This document shows, piece by piece, positions 55,497 through 64,000 of a DNA stretch of 64,000 bases. Numbering within the stretch: position 1 is the first letter of the stretch; each line of letters opens with the position of its first letter. The DNA lies in NCBI GenBank assembly GCA_039111635.1, contig JBCAQO010000004.1:868001-932000 (forward strand). Direction: 5' to 3'. The stretch is from Heterobasidion occidentale (Eukaryota > Basidiomycota > Agaricomycetes > Russulales > Bondarzewiaceae). The notes below the pieces were generated by a model. It did no database searches. It was not told the DNA's origin and saw only the letters and a list, made by a program, of their open reading frames with translations. The position numbers and the translations under genes are program-made.

Positions 55497-58400
55497 CTAG
55501 ATCTCGGAAATCCCCAAACGCACTACTAGGTCTTGATGGTGATCCCTCGGGATACCTTTTGTAAGGAGGTCAGCCAAATTATCGGCCGAGCGGACGTGCT
55601 CCACTTCCAGTTCCCCCCATTCTACCCGTTCTCGTACAAAATGGTAGCGAATATCGATGTGCTTCGCGCGGGAGTGGTTGATGTACTCCCGCGTCAGGAT
55701 GTTGGCACTCTGGTTATCGCCGAGGAGCAGCATGGGTCCTTGGATCGGGGCCTCCAGCTCCTTGAACAACATCCGGAGCCAGATCGCAGTCTGCGCTGCG
55801 CTGGCTGCCGCAACATACTCGGCTTCCGTCGTAGAGATCGCAACTGATTGTTGTTTCTTTGAGCTCCATGCGATCGGTGCACCGGCCAGTAAGAAAACCC
55901 ATCCCGTTGAGGATCGGCGACCGAGTTCGACACCATGGTTAGCATCAAAGTATCCAACCGGGAAGAGCTTGGCCCCCTTTCCCTTATAAGTGATGCCATG
56001 ATCAGCCGTCCCCTTGAGGTAGCGGCAAAGGTGCTTGAGCGCCTTCCAATGGCGTAGACCGGGGGCATGGGAGAAAGATCCCAGCGTCTGCACAGCATAG
56101 GAGATATCTGGACGTGTTGCCACAGCTAAGTAATTGATGGCACCGAGAATCTCGCGGAACGGCTCCCCGCGTCCTGCTTCACGTTCGGAATCGTCGATAG
56201 GTTCGAAGAGGAGGCGATAGGATTCCCCAGATGGGAGCGGGGTAGGCCCAGGACTGCAGTCAGCCATACCGGCACGCTCGAGCACGCGCAGAAGAAAGCC
56301 GCGTTGCGATATGCGGATCGTCCGGTTTGCTCGATCGCGCTCGACTTTGATCCCTAGGATAAACTCTGGCTCTCCATTTGCGCCCCCCATGTCTTTGATA
56401 CGGTACGCAGCACCCAGTTCCCCCTTAGCCCGTATGGATTCTGCAGGGGATGACGACAGGCCGAGCGTGTCATCAGTATGGGTCAAGGTAATAGTGCGTT
56501 CCCCTCCGGTGGTTTTCGAGCGTGCGCAGTAGTCAGAGAAGAAGCGGGTATAGCCCATACCTCGGTACGCATGGTCCAACTCGAGCCACCAGTTGTTTCC
56601 CCCTTGCTTTGTACCGTAGATAGCCTTATTCAGCCTGCACACCCAGGTCTCCTTGCCAGCTTCCTCGAAGCCTCGTGGTTGGCGCATGTAGATATCAGAG
56701 TCGATCGGCGCGTTTAGGAATGCACTTTCGAAGTCCACCTGCCAGAGTTCCAGGTCAAGGATTGCAGCAAGGGCGAGCGCCGTGCGCACGGTTTCGAGTC
56801 GTACAACGGCGGCAGATGTCCAGAGGAAATTGACACCAAATCGTTGGGAGTACCCTTTACCGACGAGGCGTGCCTTGCGACCAATAACGCGACCGTCGCC
56901 GTCGAACTTCTCCGCAAATACCCACCGATAGTCCATCAACTCAGCTCCTTTCGGCAAGGGGACGACATCCCAGACCTGGTACTCGCGCATTTTGGCGAGT
57001 TCCTTCTCGATGGGTTCCTGCCATAATTCTGCTCGGGACATGGCTTCTTCAAGGGATTTCGGGAGTGGGCCATTGAGGGACTCAGCGACGAGAGCAAAAG
57101 GCGTGTCGGGGAATTCAACATCCACAGGCATGTCACCTTCAGCGGCCAAGTGGGCGACGGTATTGTCGGTGGCCCAGTCATCTCCGCGATCCTGTGCCTG
57201 GGCCGCGCGGACCTGGTACTCGCGCGATTCAAGGACCTTCTGCGAGGGCTTCATGAAGCGGGAGGAGCGTCGCGGCGCGTCAAGAGGGGGTAGTGCTAGA
57301 GTTGGCTGTGGAGGTGTTTGCGGTGTGTCCGGTAAGTCCCGTTTTGGCGGTGTGGGTCCAGGGTTCGGCATTATGGGCGCCTCTTCTGGTTGACTTTCCC
57401 CCGCTGGCGCCTCGTCGTTTTTCTCATCCTCCGCATGCTCGATAGGCTCTCCCGCTCCGCCCTCGTTGTCCAGTGCACCCCGGGACCAGTGGCCATGGCC
57501 TTCATCAAAGGCAACGTCGCGCGAGAGGAAGACTCGGCCTGAGGCGGGCTCGTAAAGCCGGTAAGACGTGCGTCCATGGTACCCAACCAGGATGCATTTA
57601 ATCGTCTTCCCCTGCAGTTTTGACCTTCTCTCGTCAGGTATTTTGGCGTAGGCTATCGATCCGTATGCACGTAGGTGTTCCACGTGTGGGCGGCGTCCGA
57701 AGATCACCTCCCAAGCCGAGGATTTTGGGTGTCGAGAGCTAGGCATGAGGTTGGCGAGATAGGCGGATGTAGCAAACGCTTCCGCCCAAAGCTGTGTGGG
57801 CACCGCACCATCGTACATCATGCATCGCGCATGCTCCGTCCAAGTCCGATTTCCACGTTCCGCCACGCCGTTCTGTGCAGGTGAGTATGGTGTGCTGGTT
57901 TCATGTATGATTCCTTCCCCCTCACACCATTCTTTCCAGATCTCGTTTACAAACTCCGTGCCATTATCGGTGCGGATACGGCGGACGCGCTTCCCGGTCT
58001 GGTTGAAGATCCACGCGGTGAACTGCTTAGCCGCCGCAAGCGTTTCCTCCGCAGTCTTGGAGGCCAGAAAGGAGATATCCCCCCATCCGGAGTATCCGTC
58101 GCGAAGGCCAAACGCGTAGCGTTTGCCGCCAAGTGATGCTACAGCCATGGGTCCCATGAGGTCACCGTGGACTCGTTCGCCGATAGCGGTTTCATGGTCG
58201 ACTACTTCATCGAACGGGCGGCGTGTCTGTCGTCCAGCAAGGCAATCTTCGCAGATGCCGGCAGGAGTCCCAGGCTTGATCTCCATGCCATCGACAACTT
58301 GCGCGAGGCGCTTCGTGGCCTGTAGGCCAACATGGCCAAGTTGTCGGTGCCACATCGGCAGGTCCACGGCTTTGTTCTGTGAGGCCGAGAGCGCAATCAC

Positions 58401-59942
58401 TTCATCGACGGCGCGTGCTGCTGACAGACGGGCCCAAACGATAGATTCGGGAGAGGGCCGATACAGGGTAATGGCATACAGCCCGGAGTTGGAACGGTTA
58501 CTCTCGAAAAGGCGGCGGCCAGTTGAGTCAGTGATGACTGTCCTACCCCCTTCAGTGAGTACTCGGCCCCCTTCGCGATCGAACTGTCGGGCCGAGAGTA
58601 AATTTTGGCCCATATCTGGGGCATGCAGGGCAAGGATGGAGTGGGTAACACGGCGTCCTTCAACGATGGTATCCTTCACCACAATGCCCTTCCCGACAAC
58701 TGTAAAACCCCCAGTCACACTTGCGGCGCGGCCATCTTCAGGCTTCGGTAGCGCCTCGTAGATGACAAAGTCGCGACGATCCGCGAAGTAGTGATTTGTG
58801 GCTCCAGAGTCACTGTATGTCATAAGCTCGCCAGTAGGCTCTCCAGGGGTGTGGGCCAGAAGGGCTATATTCGGCCCAATGGCAAGTACAGCATCGTGTT
58901 TTCCCCCTTTGTCGCTTCCGTTCCCTCGGCCCCGGCGCCGATTCCACCATTCGGGTCGCTCACTCTCGGCAGGACCGCCGTCGGCCCAACACTTCTCGGT
59001 CGCATGGCCGAGCTTTCCGCAATGGGAGCAGCGGGGCTTTTGGGTAGCTATAAGGGCTGTACCCCCTGCGGAGGCTGATGGCGATGCCGAGGCAATCGTT
59101 GCACGACGGAGTGCGCTAGCGCGGATGCGTGCTTCCTGCGAGCATAAGACGGACTCTGCTACCATGGAGTCTTGACAGGTGAGTAGTGTCATGACCACTG
59201 TTCCGAGCACCCCATCGACTGGGAAGGTCATCAGGGCGGTTTGGCAGAACTCCCCTTCAGTGATGCTAGCTCCAGCCCGGTTGGCGGCGTCGCGCAGCAT
59301 ACGAAGGGACTTGAAGTGTTCCGCCACCGAGGTCCCGTCCAGGTACCAGGTCGACGCCAGTCGGAGGCGCATATCTTGCACTACGATAGGGTCACGCAGC
59401 TCAAAGCGATTGCGGAGGGATCTCCATGCGTCGGCGGCTGTCCCAGCTATGTTGAGGCCAGATCCGGGGATGTCAGCTACATTCAGGATGATGTGTGCAC
59501 GCGCCAGGTTGTCGCGCTCGCGCCACTCGCCGTCTGTTGCTGCATATTGGATCGCCCCCGTAGCTGCAGTTGGGAGGTAGATAGGGAAGAATGCGGAGAG
59601 AGCCGTCATCGTCGACTGCAAGGCGTAAGGTGGGGATTGTGTTACCGGTGGCAGACTTGCCGGCGTCGGTATGACCATTGGCGGGGGTGTTTCCTCTTCG
59701 TCAGGCGCTGCCGCCACAGTCGGCGCTGGCGTCACCGTCACTGTTGGAATCGTGGTAATGGGTGACGCCGTCGAGGGGTTAGAGGACGCAGGTAGTATTG
59801 TCCCGAGCAAGTATGGCTCGAGTCCTCTGACCTGGCAGACCGTGTATATCCGCGGCATCCAGTCGGCCCAATTGGCCATAGTAAGGCGTTCCGCTTCGGG
59901 GAGAATATATACCCCGAGTGATGTGGAAGGTGATGCCGACAT
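55497..59942 (-). CDS. copia gag-pol polyprotein, 1481 aa, intact
   Basis: Single uninterrupted frame encoding all proteins for retrotransposition. Approximate residues: gag core 60-290; zinc knuckle CSHCGKLGHATEKC at 302-316; protease with DSGATNHYF near 377; GAG-pre-integrase WHRQLGHVGL near 529 with CEDCLAGRQ; integrase with HGDLMGP (594), RTDNGTEF (659) and NGVAERGNR (694); reverse transcriptase from DYRWVFAEK (1004) through WQVDFESAFLNAP (1069) to HTDDTLGLS (1155), where most copia enzymes have YVDD; RNase H with YFDANHG (1332), STTEAEYV (1369) and GDNQSAN (1405). The fusion of gag and pol in one frame is usual for copia. Length and motif integrity suggest an active or recently active copy. 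Confidence 0.95.
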   Translation of the reverse strand: MSASPSTSLGVYILPEAERLTMANWADWMPRIYTVCQVRGLEPYLLGTILPASSNPSTASPITTIPTVTVTPAPTVAAAPDEEETPPPMVIPTPASLPPVTQSPPYALQSTMTALSAFFPIYLPTAATGAIQYAATDGEWRERDNLARAHIILNVADIPGSGLNIAGTAADAWRSLRNRFELRDPIVVQDMRLRLASTWYLDGTSVAEHFKSLRMLRDAANRAGASITEGEFCQTALMTFPVDGVLGTVVMTLLTCQDSMVAESVLCSQEARIRASALRRATIASASPSASAGGTALIATQKPRCSHCGKLGHATEKCWADGGPAESERPEWWNRRRGRGNGSDKGGKHDAVLAIGPNIALLAHTPGEPTGELMTYSDSGATNHYFADRRDFVIYEALPKPEDGRAASVTGGFTVVGKGIVVKDTIVEGRRVTHSILALHAPDMGQNLLSARQFDREGGRVLTEGGRTVITDSTGRRLFESNRSNSGLYAITLYRPSPESIVWARLSAARAVDEVIALSASQNKAVDLPMWHRQLGHVGLQATKRLAQVVDGMEIKPGTPAGICEDCLAGRQTRRPFDEVVDHETAIGERVHGDLMGPMAVASLGGKRYAFGLRDGYSGWGDISFLASKTAEETLAAAKQFTAWIFNQTGKRVRRIRTDNGTEFVNEIWKEWCEGEGIIHETSTPYSPAQNGVAERGNRTWTEHARCMMYDGAVPTQLWAEAFATSAYLANLMPSSRHPKSSAWEVIFGRRPHVEHLRAYGSIAYAKIPDERRSKLQGKTIKCILVGYHGRTSYRLYEPASGRVFLSRDVAFDEGHGHWSRGALDNEGGAGEPIEHAEDEKNDEAPAGESQPEEAPIMPNPGPTPPKRDLPDTPQTPPQPTLALPPLDAPRRSSRFMKPSQKVLESREYQVRAAQAQDRGDDWATDNTVAHLAAEGDMPVDVEFPDTPFALVAESLNGPLPKSLEEAMSRAELWQEPIEKELAKMREYQVWDVVPLPKGAELMDYRWVFAEKFDGDGRVIGRKARLVGKGYSQRFGVNFLWTSAAVVRLETVRTALALAAILDLELWQVDFESAFLNAPIDSDIYMRQPRGFEEAGKETWVCRLNKAIYGTKQGGNNWWLELDHAYRGMGYTRFFSDYCARSKTTGGERTITLTHTDDTLGLSSSPAESIRAKGELGAAYRIKDMGGANGEPEFILGIKVERDRANRTIRISQRGFLLRVLERAGMADCSPGPTPLPSGESYRLLFEPIDDSEREAGRGEPFREILGAINYLAVATRPDISYAVQTLGSFSHAPGLRHWKALKHLCRYLKGTADHGITYKGKGAKLFPVGYFDANHGVELGRRSSTGWVFLLAGAPIAWSSKKQQSVAISTTEAEYVAAASAAQTAIWLRMLFKELEAPIQGPMLLLGDNQSANILTREYINHSRAKHIDIRYHFVRERVEWGELEVEHVRSADNLADLLTKGIPRDHHQDLVVRLGISEI

Positions 59943-60081
59943 TTGGGACAGGGATGAGGTCGGTACGACGGTGAAAATTTTTCTGGTGTAGTTTCGAGTG
60001 AGTCTGCTCGGTCTTGGTTTTCAGGCGGACGAGTTTCTTTATTTCCGGAGTTGTTAAATCTTGTCTCTTTAGATAGCACAA

Positions 60082-60096
60082 GCAGGGCCCATAACC
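60082..60096 (-). other. primer-binding site for half initiator-tRNA-Met
   Basis: On the element strand GGTTATGGGCCCTGC follows the 5' LTR directly. It pairs with GCAGGGCUCAUAACC, the anticodon-arm part of eukaryotic initiator tRNA-Met as I remember it, with one G-U wobble. This is the copia-type use of an internally cleaved initiator tRNA. Confidence 0.75.
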
Positions 60097-60445
60097 TATT
60101 GTGATGTGTGATCTGCGAGACAGGGAGATGAGCGGGAAACTCAGTCGGTCCGTCTATGTGATGGAAAACGACTAAATTAGGCTGTACCTGCGAGACAGGG
60201 AGATGAGCGGGAAACTAGGTACAGAGTAAGTAGAGGCTCTAGGATATAAGTAAATAGAATGCTCACCTCAGTCGGTCCGTCTATGTGATGGAAAACGACT
60301 GAGGTGCGCGAGTATCGTGAGCCGCTAAATATGTACCAGTCTCTGTCTCGTAGCCTAATTAGGAAGGTGTGGCAATGAAGAGAAATACGTGAGAAGTGTT
60401 AGTCATACGAGTAGCGTCGTAGGGTTGAGGAGGTCATGTTCAACA
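60097..60445 (-). repeat. copia 5' LTR
   Basis: 349 bp, same sequence as 55142-55490 as far as I could compare by eye. Expected to carry the element promoter. Confidence 0.95.
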
Positions 60446-60849
60446 CGCCTCATGTATGGCTTGCCCGTACGATGTAAAAGTATTGGATATATTATGGTTA
60501 TTACATAGCTTATATTACTTTATATAAGAATGTCATTTCGCTGCCAATTTCCCGATGAGGAAGAAACAGGAGCAGGCCTAAGTTGACGTCCAACAGTCCA
60601 CAAGCTTGATGCGATCACGTGATGAGAGCGAATCGCGGAGCTGGAAATGTTGGTGAACCACGAACGCGCTTGGCCTGCGACCACCAAGCCACTATCAGCC
60701 ACCATCAACTTCAGCTTGGATCGTGGCAGAGAATTGACACAAGAGAAACGGCACAGCAAAGGCCACATTTGAACGCAGTACTTAAAGTTTCTGAGGCTCG
60801 TAAGTTTTACTTCTCTGACATCTCTCCATCTCAATTTCCTAACCAAAAT
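60446..60849. other. upstream region of FunK1 copy 2
   Basis: Begins with the right target-site duplication cgcct. No other element recognised. The copia insertion therefore lies about 400 bases upstream of the kinase start and may separate it from distal promoter sequence. Confidence 0.5.
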
Positions 60850-63074
60850 ATGGTATCCTTACCATTCCCCAGTGGCACCCCCCTAAAGCCCAAGTTTCCT
60901 GAACGCTTCGCATCTAAGTTTGTTGTAGAACACGAATCCGAATACGATAGACTCGTGAAAGATATGGCGCACGAATTTGTTGGACCTATGCCCGTTGAGG
61001 ACTTTTTTAAGGCGTTCATGCGTCTAGGTCGACCGCACACGGAGCCAAATCTTCCTAAACAATGGAGAGGGAAATTTCGGGCCAAACTTATCAAAAAAGG
61101 TGGCTTCGAGAATAGTTTTGTGCGCATTTTCCTTCTCTATCACCTTGGATATCTCCTGACATACATGTTCGTGCTGTAGATCAACGCAGTCAACAGAGCC
61201 GAAATCTGCCCCGATCTTGTCTTGGTCAACACAACCACTGAAAGAGACGATCAATTTTGGCGTAAACCAGACATCACTATCTACAAATGCCCGTACAATG
61301 GCCCGCCCACTACGGACTTTGAGCGCATGGAACTTCACATCGAACGCAAAACGGCAAGCGAAGATCCGTTTTCGGATCCAAAGTCAAGACAATCTCTCCA
61401 GAAACACAATTTCGAGCACAATTCCAAGGCCGCAATGAAAAATCGAGGCCAAATTATCTCCTACACGGCCTGTCAATTCGCTTCGCAGCATCGCAGCTTC
61501 ACCTTCTCCATCCTCTTTCTTGATGACTATGTTCGATTCATACGTTGGGATCGTGCAGGATCTATCGTGACGAAGCGCTTCAATTGGAGGGATGACCCGA
61601 AGCCACTTGCGAGGTTCCTGTGGCTGTTCAACCACCTCTCCGATGCGGACCGGGGGTATGACACCTCCATATCGAAGCCTACGCCCCAAGAGATCAAGCT
61701 GACGAAGAAAAACTTGACGAACGTAAAAAGACGTTGGCGAAGGCGAAGGGAGATAACCCACGTCTCGCTGAGACACGGTATTCGACAGACGACTCGTTTC
61801 GCAAGTTCTGTGTGGTGGATGATGACCCCGATTTAAAAAAGGGTGAAGCAAGAGAACGATTTTTTGTTGCTTCTGTGCCCCAATGGCAGAGTGGGAGCCC
61901 GGTCGGAAGGGGCACAAGAGGTTATGAGGCGCTAGATCTGGAGACGGGGGAGTTGGTTTATCTAAAGGATACCTGGCGATATGAAGCGGATAGGATGGAG
62001 AAAGAGGGTGACACATATCGGAAGATCGCGGCGAACGGTGTCTCTCATATCCCCCGTCTTGCTTGTGCGGGTGATGTGGAAGGACAACGAACGCGTACGC
62101 ATGATTACACTGACGAGGACTGGTGCTGCGGAGAACCAGCGGTGAGGCAGCATAGACATTACAGGCTGGTATTGAAGGATCTGGGGCGCCCGTTGTCAAA
62201 GTTTAATTCGACCAGGGAACTATGTCAAGTTCTTTTAGAGGCAATAATGGGTGCGCTGATCTCTGTGATCGTCTTCAAGTATGTGCTGACTTTCGATGCG
62301 GTGCCTCAGCGCATATGGAGGCGTTCAAAGCCGATGTTCTCCATCAGGACATTAGTGGAGGCAACATCTTGATCACGGATGATGGTCACGCCCTCTTGAT
62401 TGATTGGGAGCTCGCAAAGAGAGTCAGCGAGGAGAAATCACCGAGGCAAGATTGGCGAACGGTGGGTTCTCACCCCACTTGTTACGACATTCGGCATCTA
62501 AGTCGGATATTTTCAGGGTACATGGCAATTCATTTCAACCGCCATCCTCGAAAACCCTAGGAAGGTCCATGAACTTCGAGACGACCTGGAATCTTTCCTC
62601 CATGTTCTCCTCTACCATAGCGTCCGTTACCAACAAAACAACATCGGAGACCTTCCCGAACTTGTGGCAGATTTCTTCGATAAATCATACCATAAAGTCA
62701 ACGGCGAAACCGTGGGCGGAAAGACAAAACGTAAATGGTTCTCTCACCATTCGTACCCAGACGATTTCTCCAAAGCAGACCTCCGGAAATTCCTCAGCAA
62801 GCCGCACGCGGACCTCATCGAGAGGCTTCGGGTGCTGTTCTTCCCGCTCTATGCTAGAGAGGAGACTCTTCAAGAGATGAATCCCCAACCTGATCCATTC
62901 GCGGCGGCTCAAATCTTAGGATCGTCTCAAAGATTTATTGAGATATTTAGGGAGCAATTGAATGAAGACGGATGGAAGATCGGTGATAGGAGCTTCGACG
63001 GGCTAGCCAGCTTGATACCGACTAAAACTGAAGCCCGGGACTCGCTCCTGTGTCAACGACACAGATGGCAATGA
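60850..63074 (+). pseudogene. FunK1-type protein kinase, frameshifted copy 2
   Basis: Starts MVSLPFPSGTPLKPKFPERF and continues VEHESEYDRLVKDMAHEFVG and PMPVEDFFKAFM. An intron (about 61115-61180, ending gtgctgtag) leads to the main exon with RFIRWDRAGSIVTKRFNW and FLWLFNHLSDADRGYDTS. Near 61708 one base present in copy 1 is missing within gaagaaaaactt, so the frame is lost. The correct frame resumes with ETRYSTDDSFRKFCVVDDD, GELVYLKDTWRYEADRM, DEDWCCGEPAVRQHRHYR and LVLKDLGRPLS. Later exons carry [47 protein letters not shown] and an intact C-terminus to 63074. Introns near 62250-62308 and 62464-62518 match copy 1. Apart from the one-base shift it is complete. Confidence 0.75.
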
Positions 63075-64000
63075 AACGGACTTCAGAGAAGGCGGGCCTG
63101 ACTGAGAGTGCGACGGGTAAGCGGCGGAAGACGATATTGCCTCCAAGATCAAAGGTTGAGCGTGTGATGGAGTGAAAGGATTGTATTCTCAAGATTCGAT
63201 TTTTTTTTTGCTGTATCATTGACCGTTTCTGTGGTTACTTAGAAATCTCTCTTATCGTGTTTTACCCACTCACCACTTCACTGTATCGCTAGCTCTCATC
63301 ACGTACTTACTATACCCGATCTCGATTCCATCACGTACTATACCCGCTCTCGATTTCATTAGGCCAGAATACGTCGCTCTCGAATAACACCAGTATTTCT
63401 GTGCCATCATCAGTACATACAGCGGCATCGAAAGTGAGTTCTCCGTATCAGGGCACACGCCTTCTGGAGGAAGTCATTTGGTACGACCTTTTTGTCCAAA
63501 CGGACGCCAATTTGCATGCTACATTGGACATGCGATCGACAGATCGACCGTAGCTATAACTAAATCAGGGTCATGCACCTTGACAAAAGACCGACCGTTC
63601 GTTCTAAGCTTCTGCCTGGAAAGGATCAAAAGGAAGAAGCACGACCGAAGCATCGTCATGATGGAACGCCTACATGCATGATCGAATTTTGGAAATTTGG
63701 ATTGGGCTTGAAGCTCGAAGGCGGAGCGCAAAGTCAAGCACGAACCCTCGCTACATCTTGCTTTTAGCCTTACCACCAAAGAAGAGTCGGTCTTGATTGC
63801 ATGTCGTTTATTTTTTTTCGTTTCTATGTTCGAAATAGGCCGACTTTTATGGGAACAATGATTTATTCGATATATCTTTACACTCAGCTGCCAGATTATC
63901 AGACGGAAAACCATCACCTTCCGCATCTCCTGTTTTCATCGACATGAGAAGGGTACTCACACCGGACGATGATATGCAGACAAGAAAACGTACTTCGTTC
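63075..64000. other. 3' flank and intergenic sequence
   Basis: Contains a short imperfect repeat around atcacgtac and ctatacccg near 63298-63358. No gene seen. Confidence 0.5.

Larger units (their letters stand above)
55142..60445 (-). mobile_element. complete Ty1/copia retrotransposon (5.3 kb)
   Basis: Two 349-bp LTRs (55142-55490 and 60097-60445) flank one long reading frame on the minus strand. A 5-bp direct repeat cgcct borders it (55137-55141 and 60446-60450). In element orientation the LTR starts TGTTGAACATG. A primer site at 60096-60082 abuts the 5' LTR and a polypurine tract (ctagggggaa, 55500-55491) abuts the 3' LTR. All parts of an autonomous element are present and I see no difference between the LTRs, so insertion was recent. 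Confidence 0.95.

Noticed and set aside
57123..59765. Plus-strand open frames within the copia element
   Set aside because: Shadows of the intact 1481-codon polyprotein on the other strand.

Overview
The window reads as nuclear DNA of a wood-decay type Agaricomycete (Basidiomycota). Evidence: genes split by many short GT-AG introns, three FunK1-type fungal kinases, a multi-intron formamidase and a secreted GH3 beta-glucosidase, a Plavaka-type transposase, a DUF6698 gene, and Ty1/copia and Ty3/gypsy elements of basidiomycete style. Two runs of exactly 100 N (1949-2048 and 35674-35773) are scaffold gaps and each truncates a gene. Gene models were spliced by eye, so internal boundaries are reliable only where exact exons are given.

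Layout. 1-6200: a 5'-truncated FunK1 kinase, then a tandem segmental duplication carrying two copies of a seven-helix membrane protein. 7000-16900: a GC-rich, apparently single-copy block with formamidase (+), GH3 beta-glucosidase (+) and an HMG-box transcription factor (-). 18200-33100: a frameshifted FunK1 kinase, a 90-bp repeat that is open as a 30-residue peptide repeat, a small hypothetical gene, a Plavaka transposase gene, a gene with a cytidine-deaminase-like zinc motif, and a lineage-type gene of unknown function. 33500-44400: a repeat-dominated zone with a GC-rich 129-bp minisatellite, a decayed gypsy element, an inverted pair of gypsy LTRs enclosing 2 kb of non-coding sequence full of stem-loops, a gene cut by one of these LTRs, and a mosaic satellite. 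45500-54000: unknown, Ulp1-protease and DUF6698 genes. 55142-60445: an apparently intact copia element with matching LTRs and a 5-bp target duplication. 60850-63074: a third FunK1 kinase, also frameshifted.

The GC-rich block is the metabolic core: cellobiose hydrolysis by a secreted enzyme, formamide hydrolysis under possible GATA-type nitrogen control, and one transcription factor. The rest is accessory sequence shaped by transposition and decay. The two larger FunK1 copies are broken at different points, each intact where the other is broken.

The strongest candidate for something new is at 38606-41971. The two gypsy LTRs each contain four hairpins with an invariant octaloop TAGGAAGA. Between the LTRs two of the four stems have been replaced by unrelated sequences that are again self-complementary. 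The 2-kb interval between the LTRs carries about 14 further stem-loops of core GTC-hexaloop-GAC, each followed by an AAACTA-type tail, with matched changes in the flanking pairs. The copia LTR is also partly built from constant-loop hairpins. A second candidate is a paired 15-nt motif found in the same orientation before three unrelated accessory genes.
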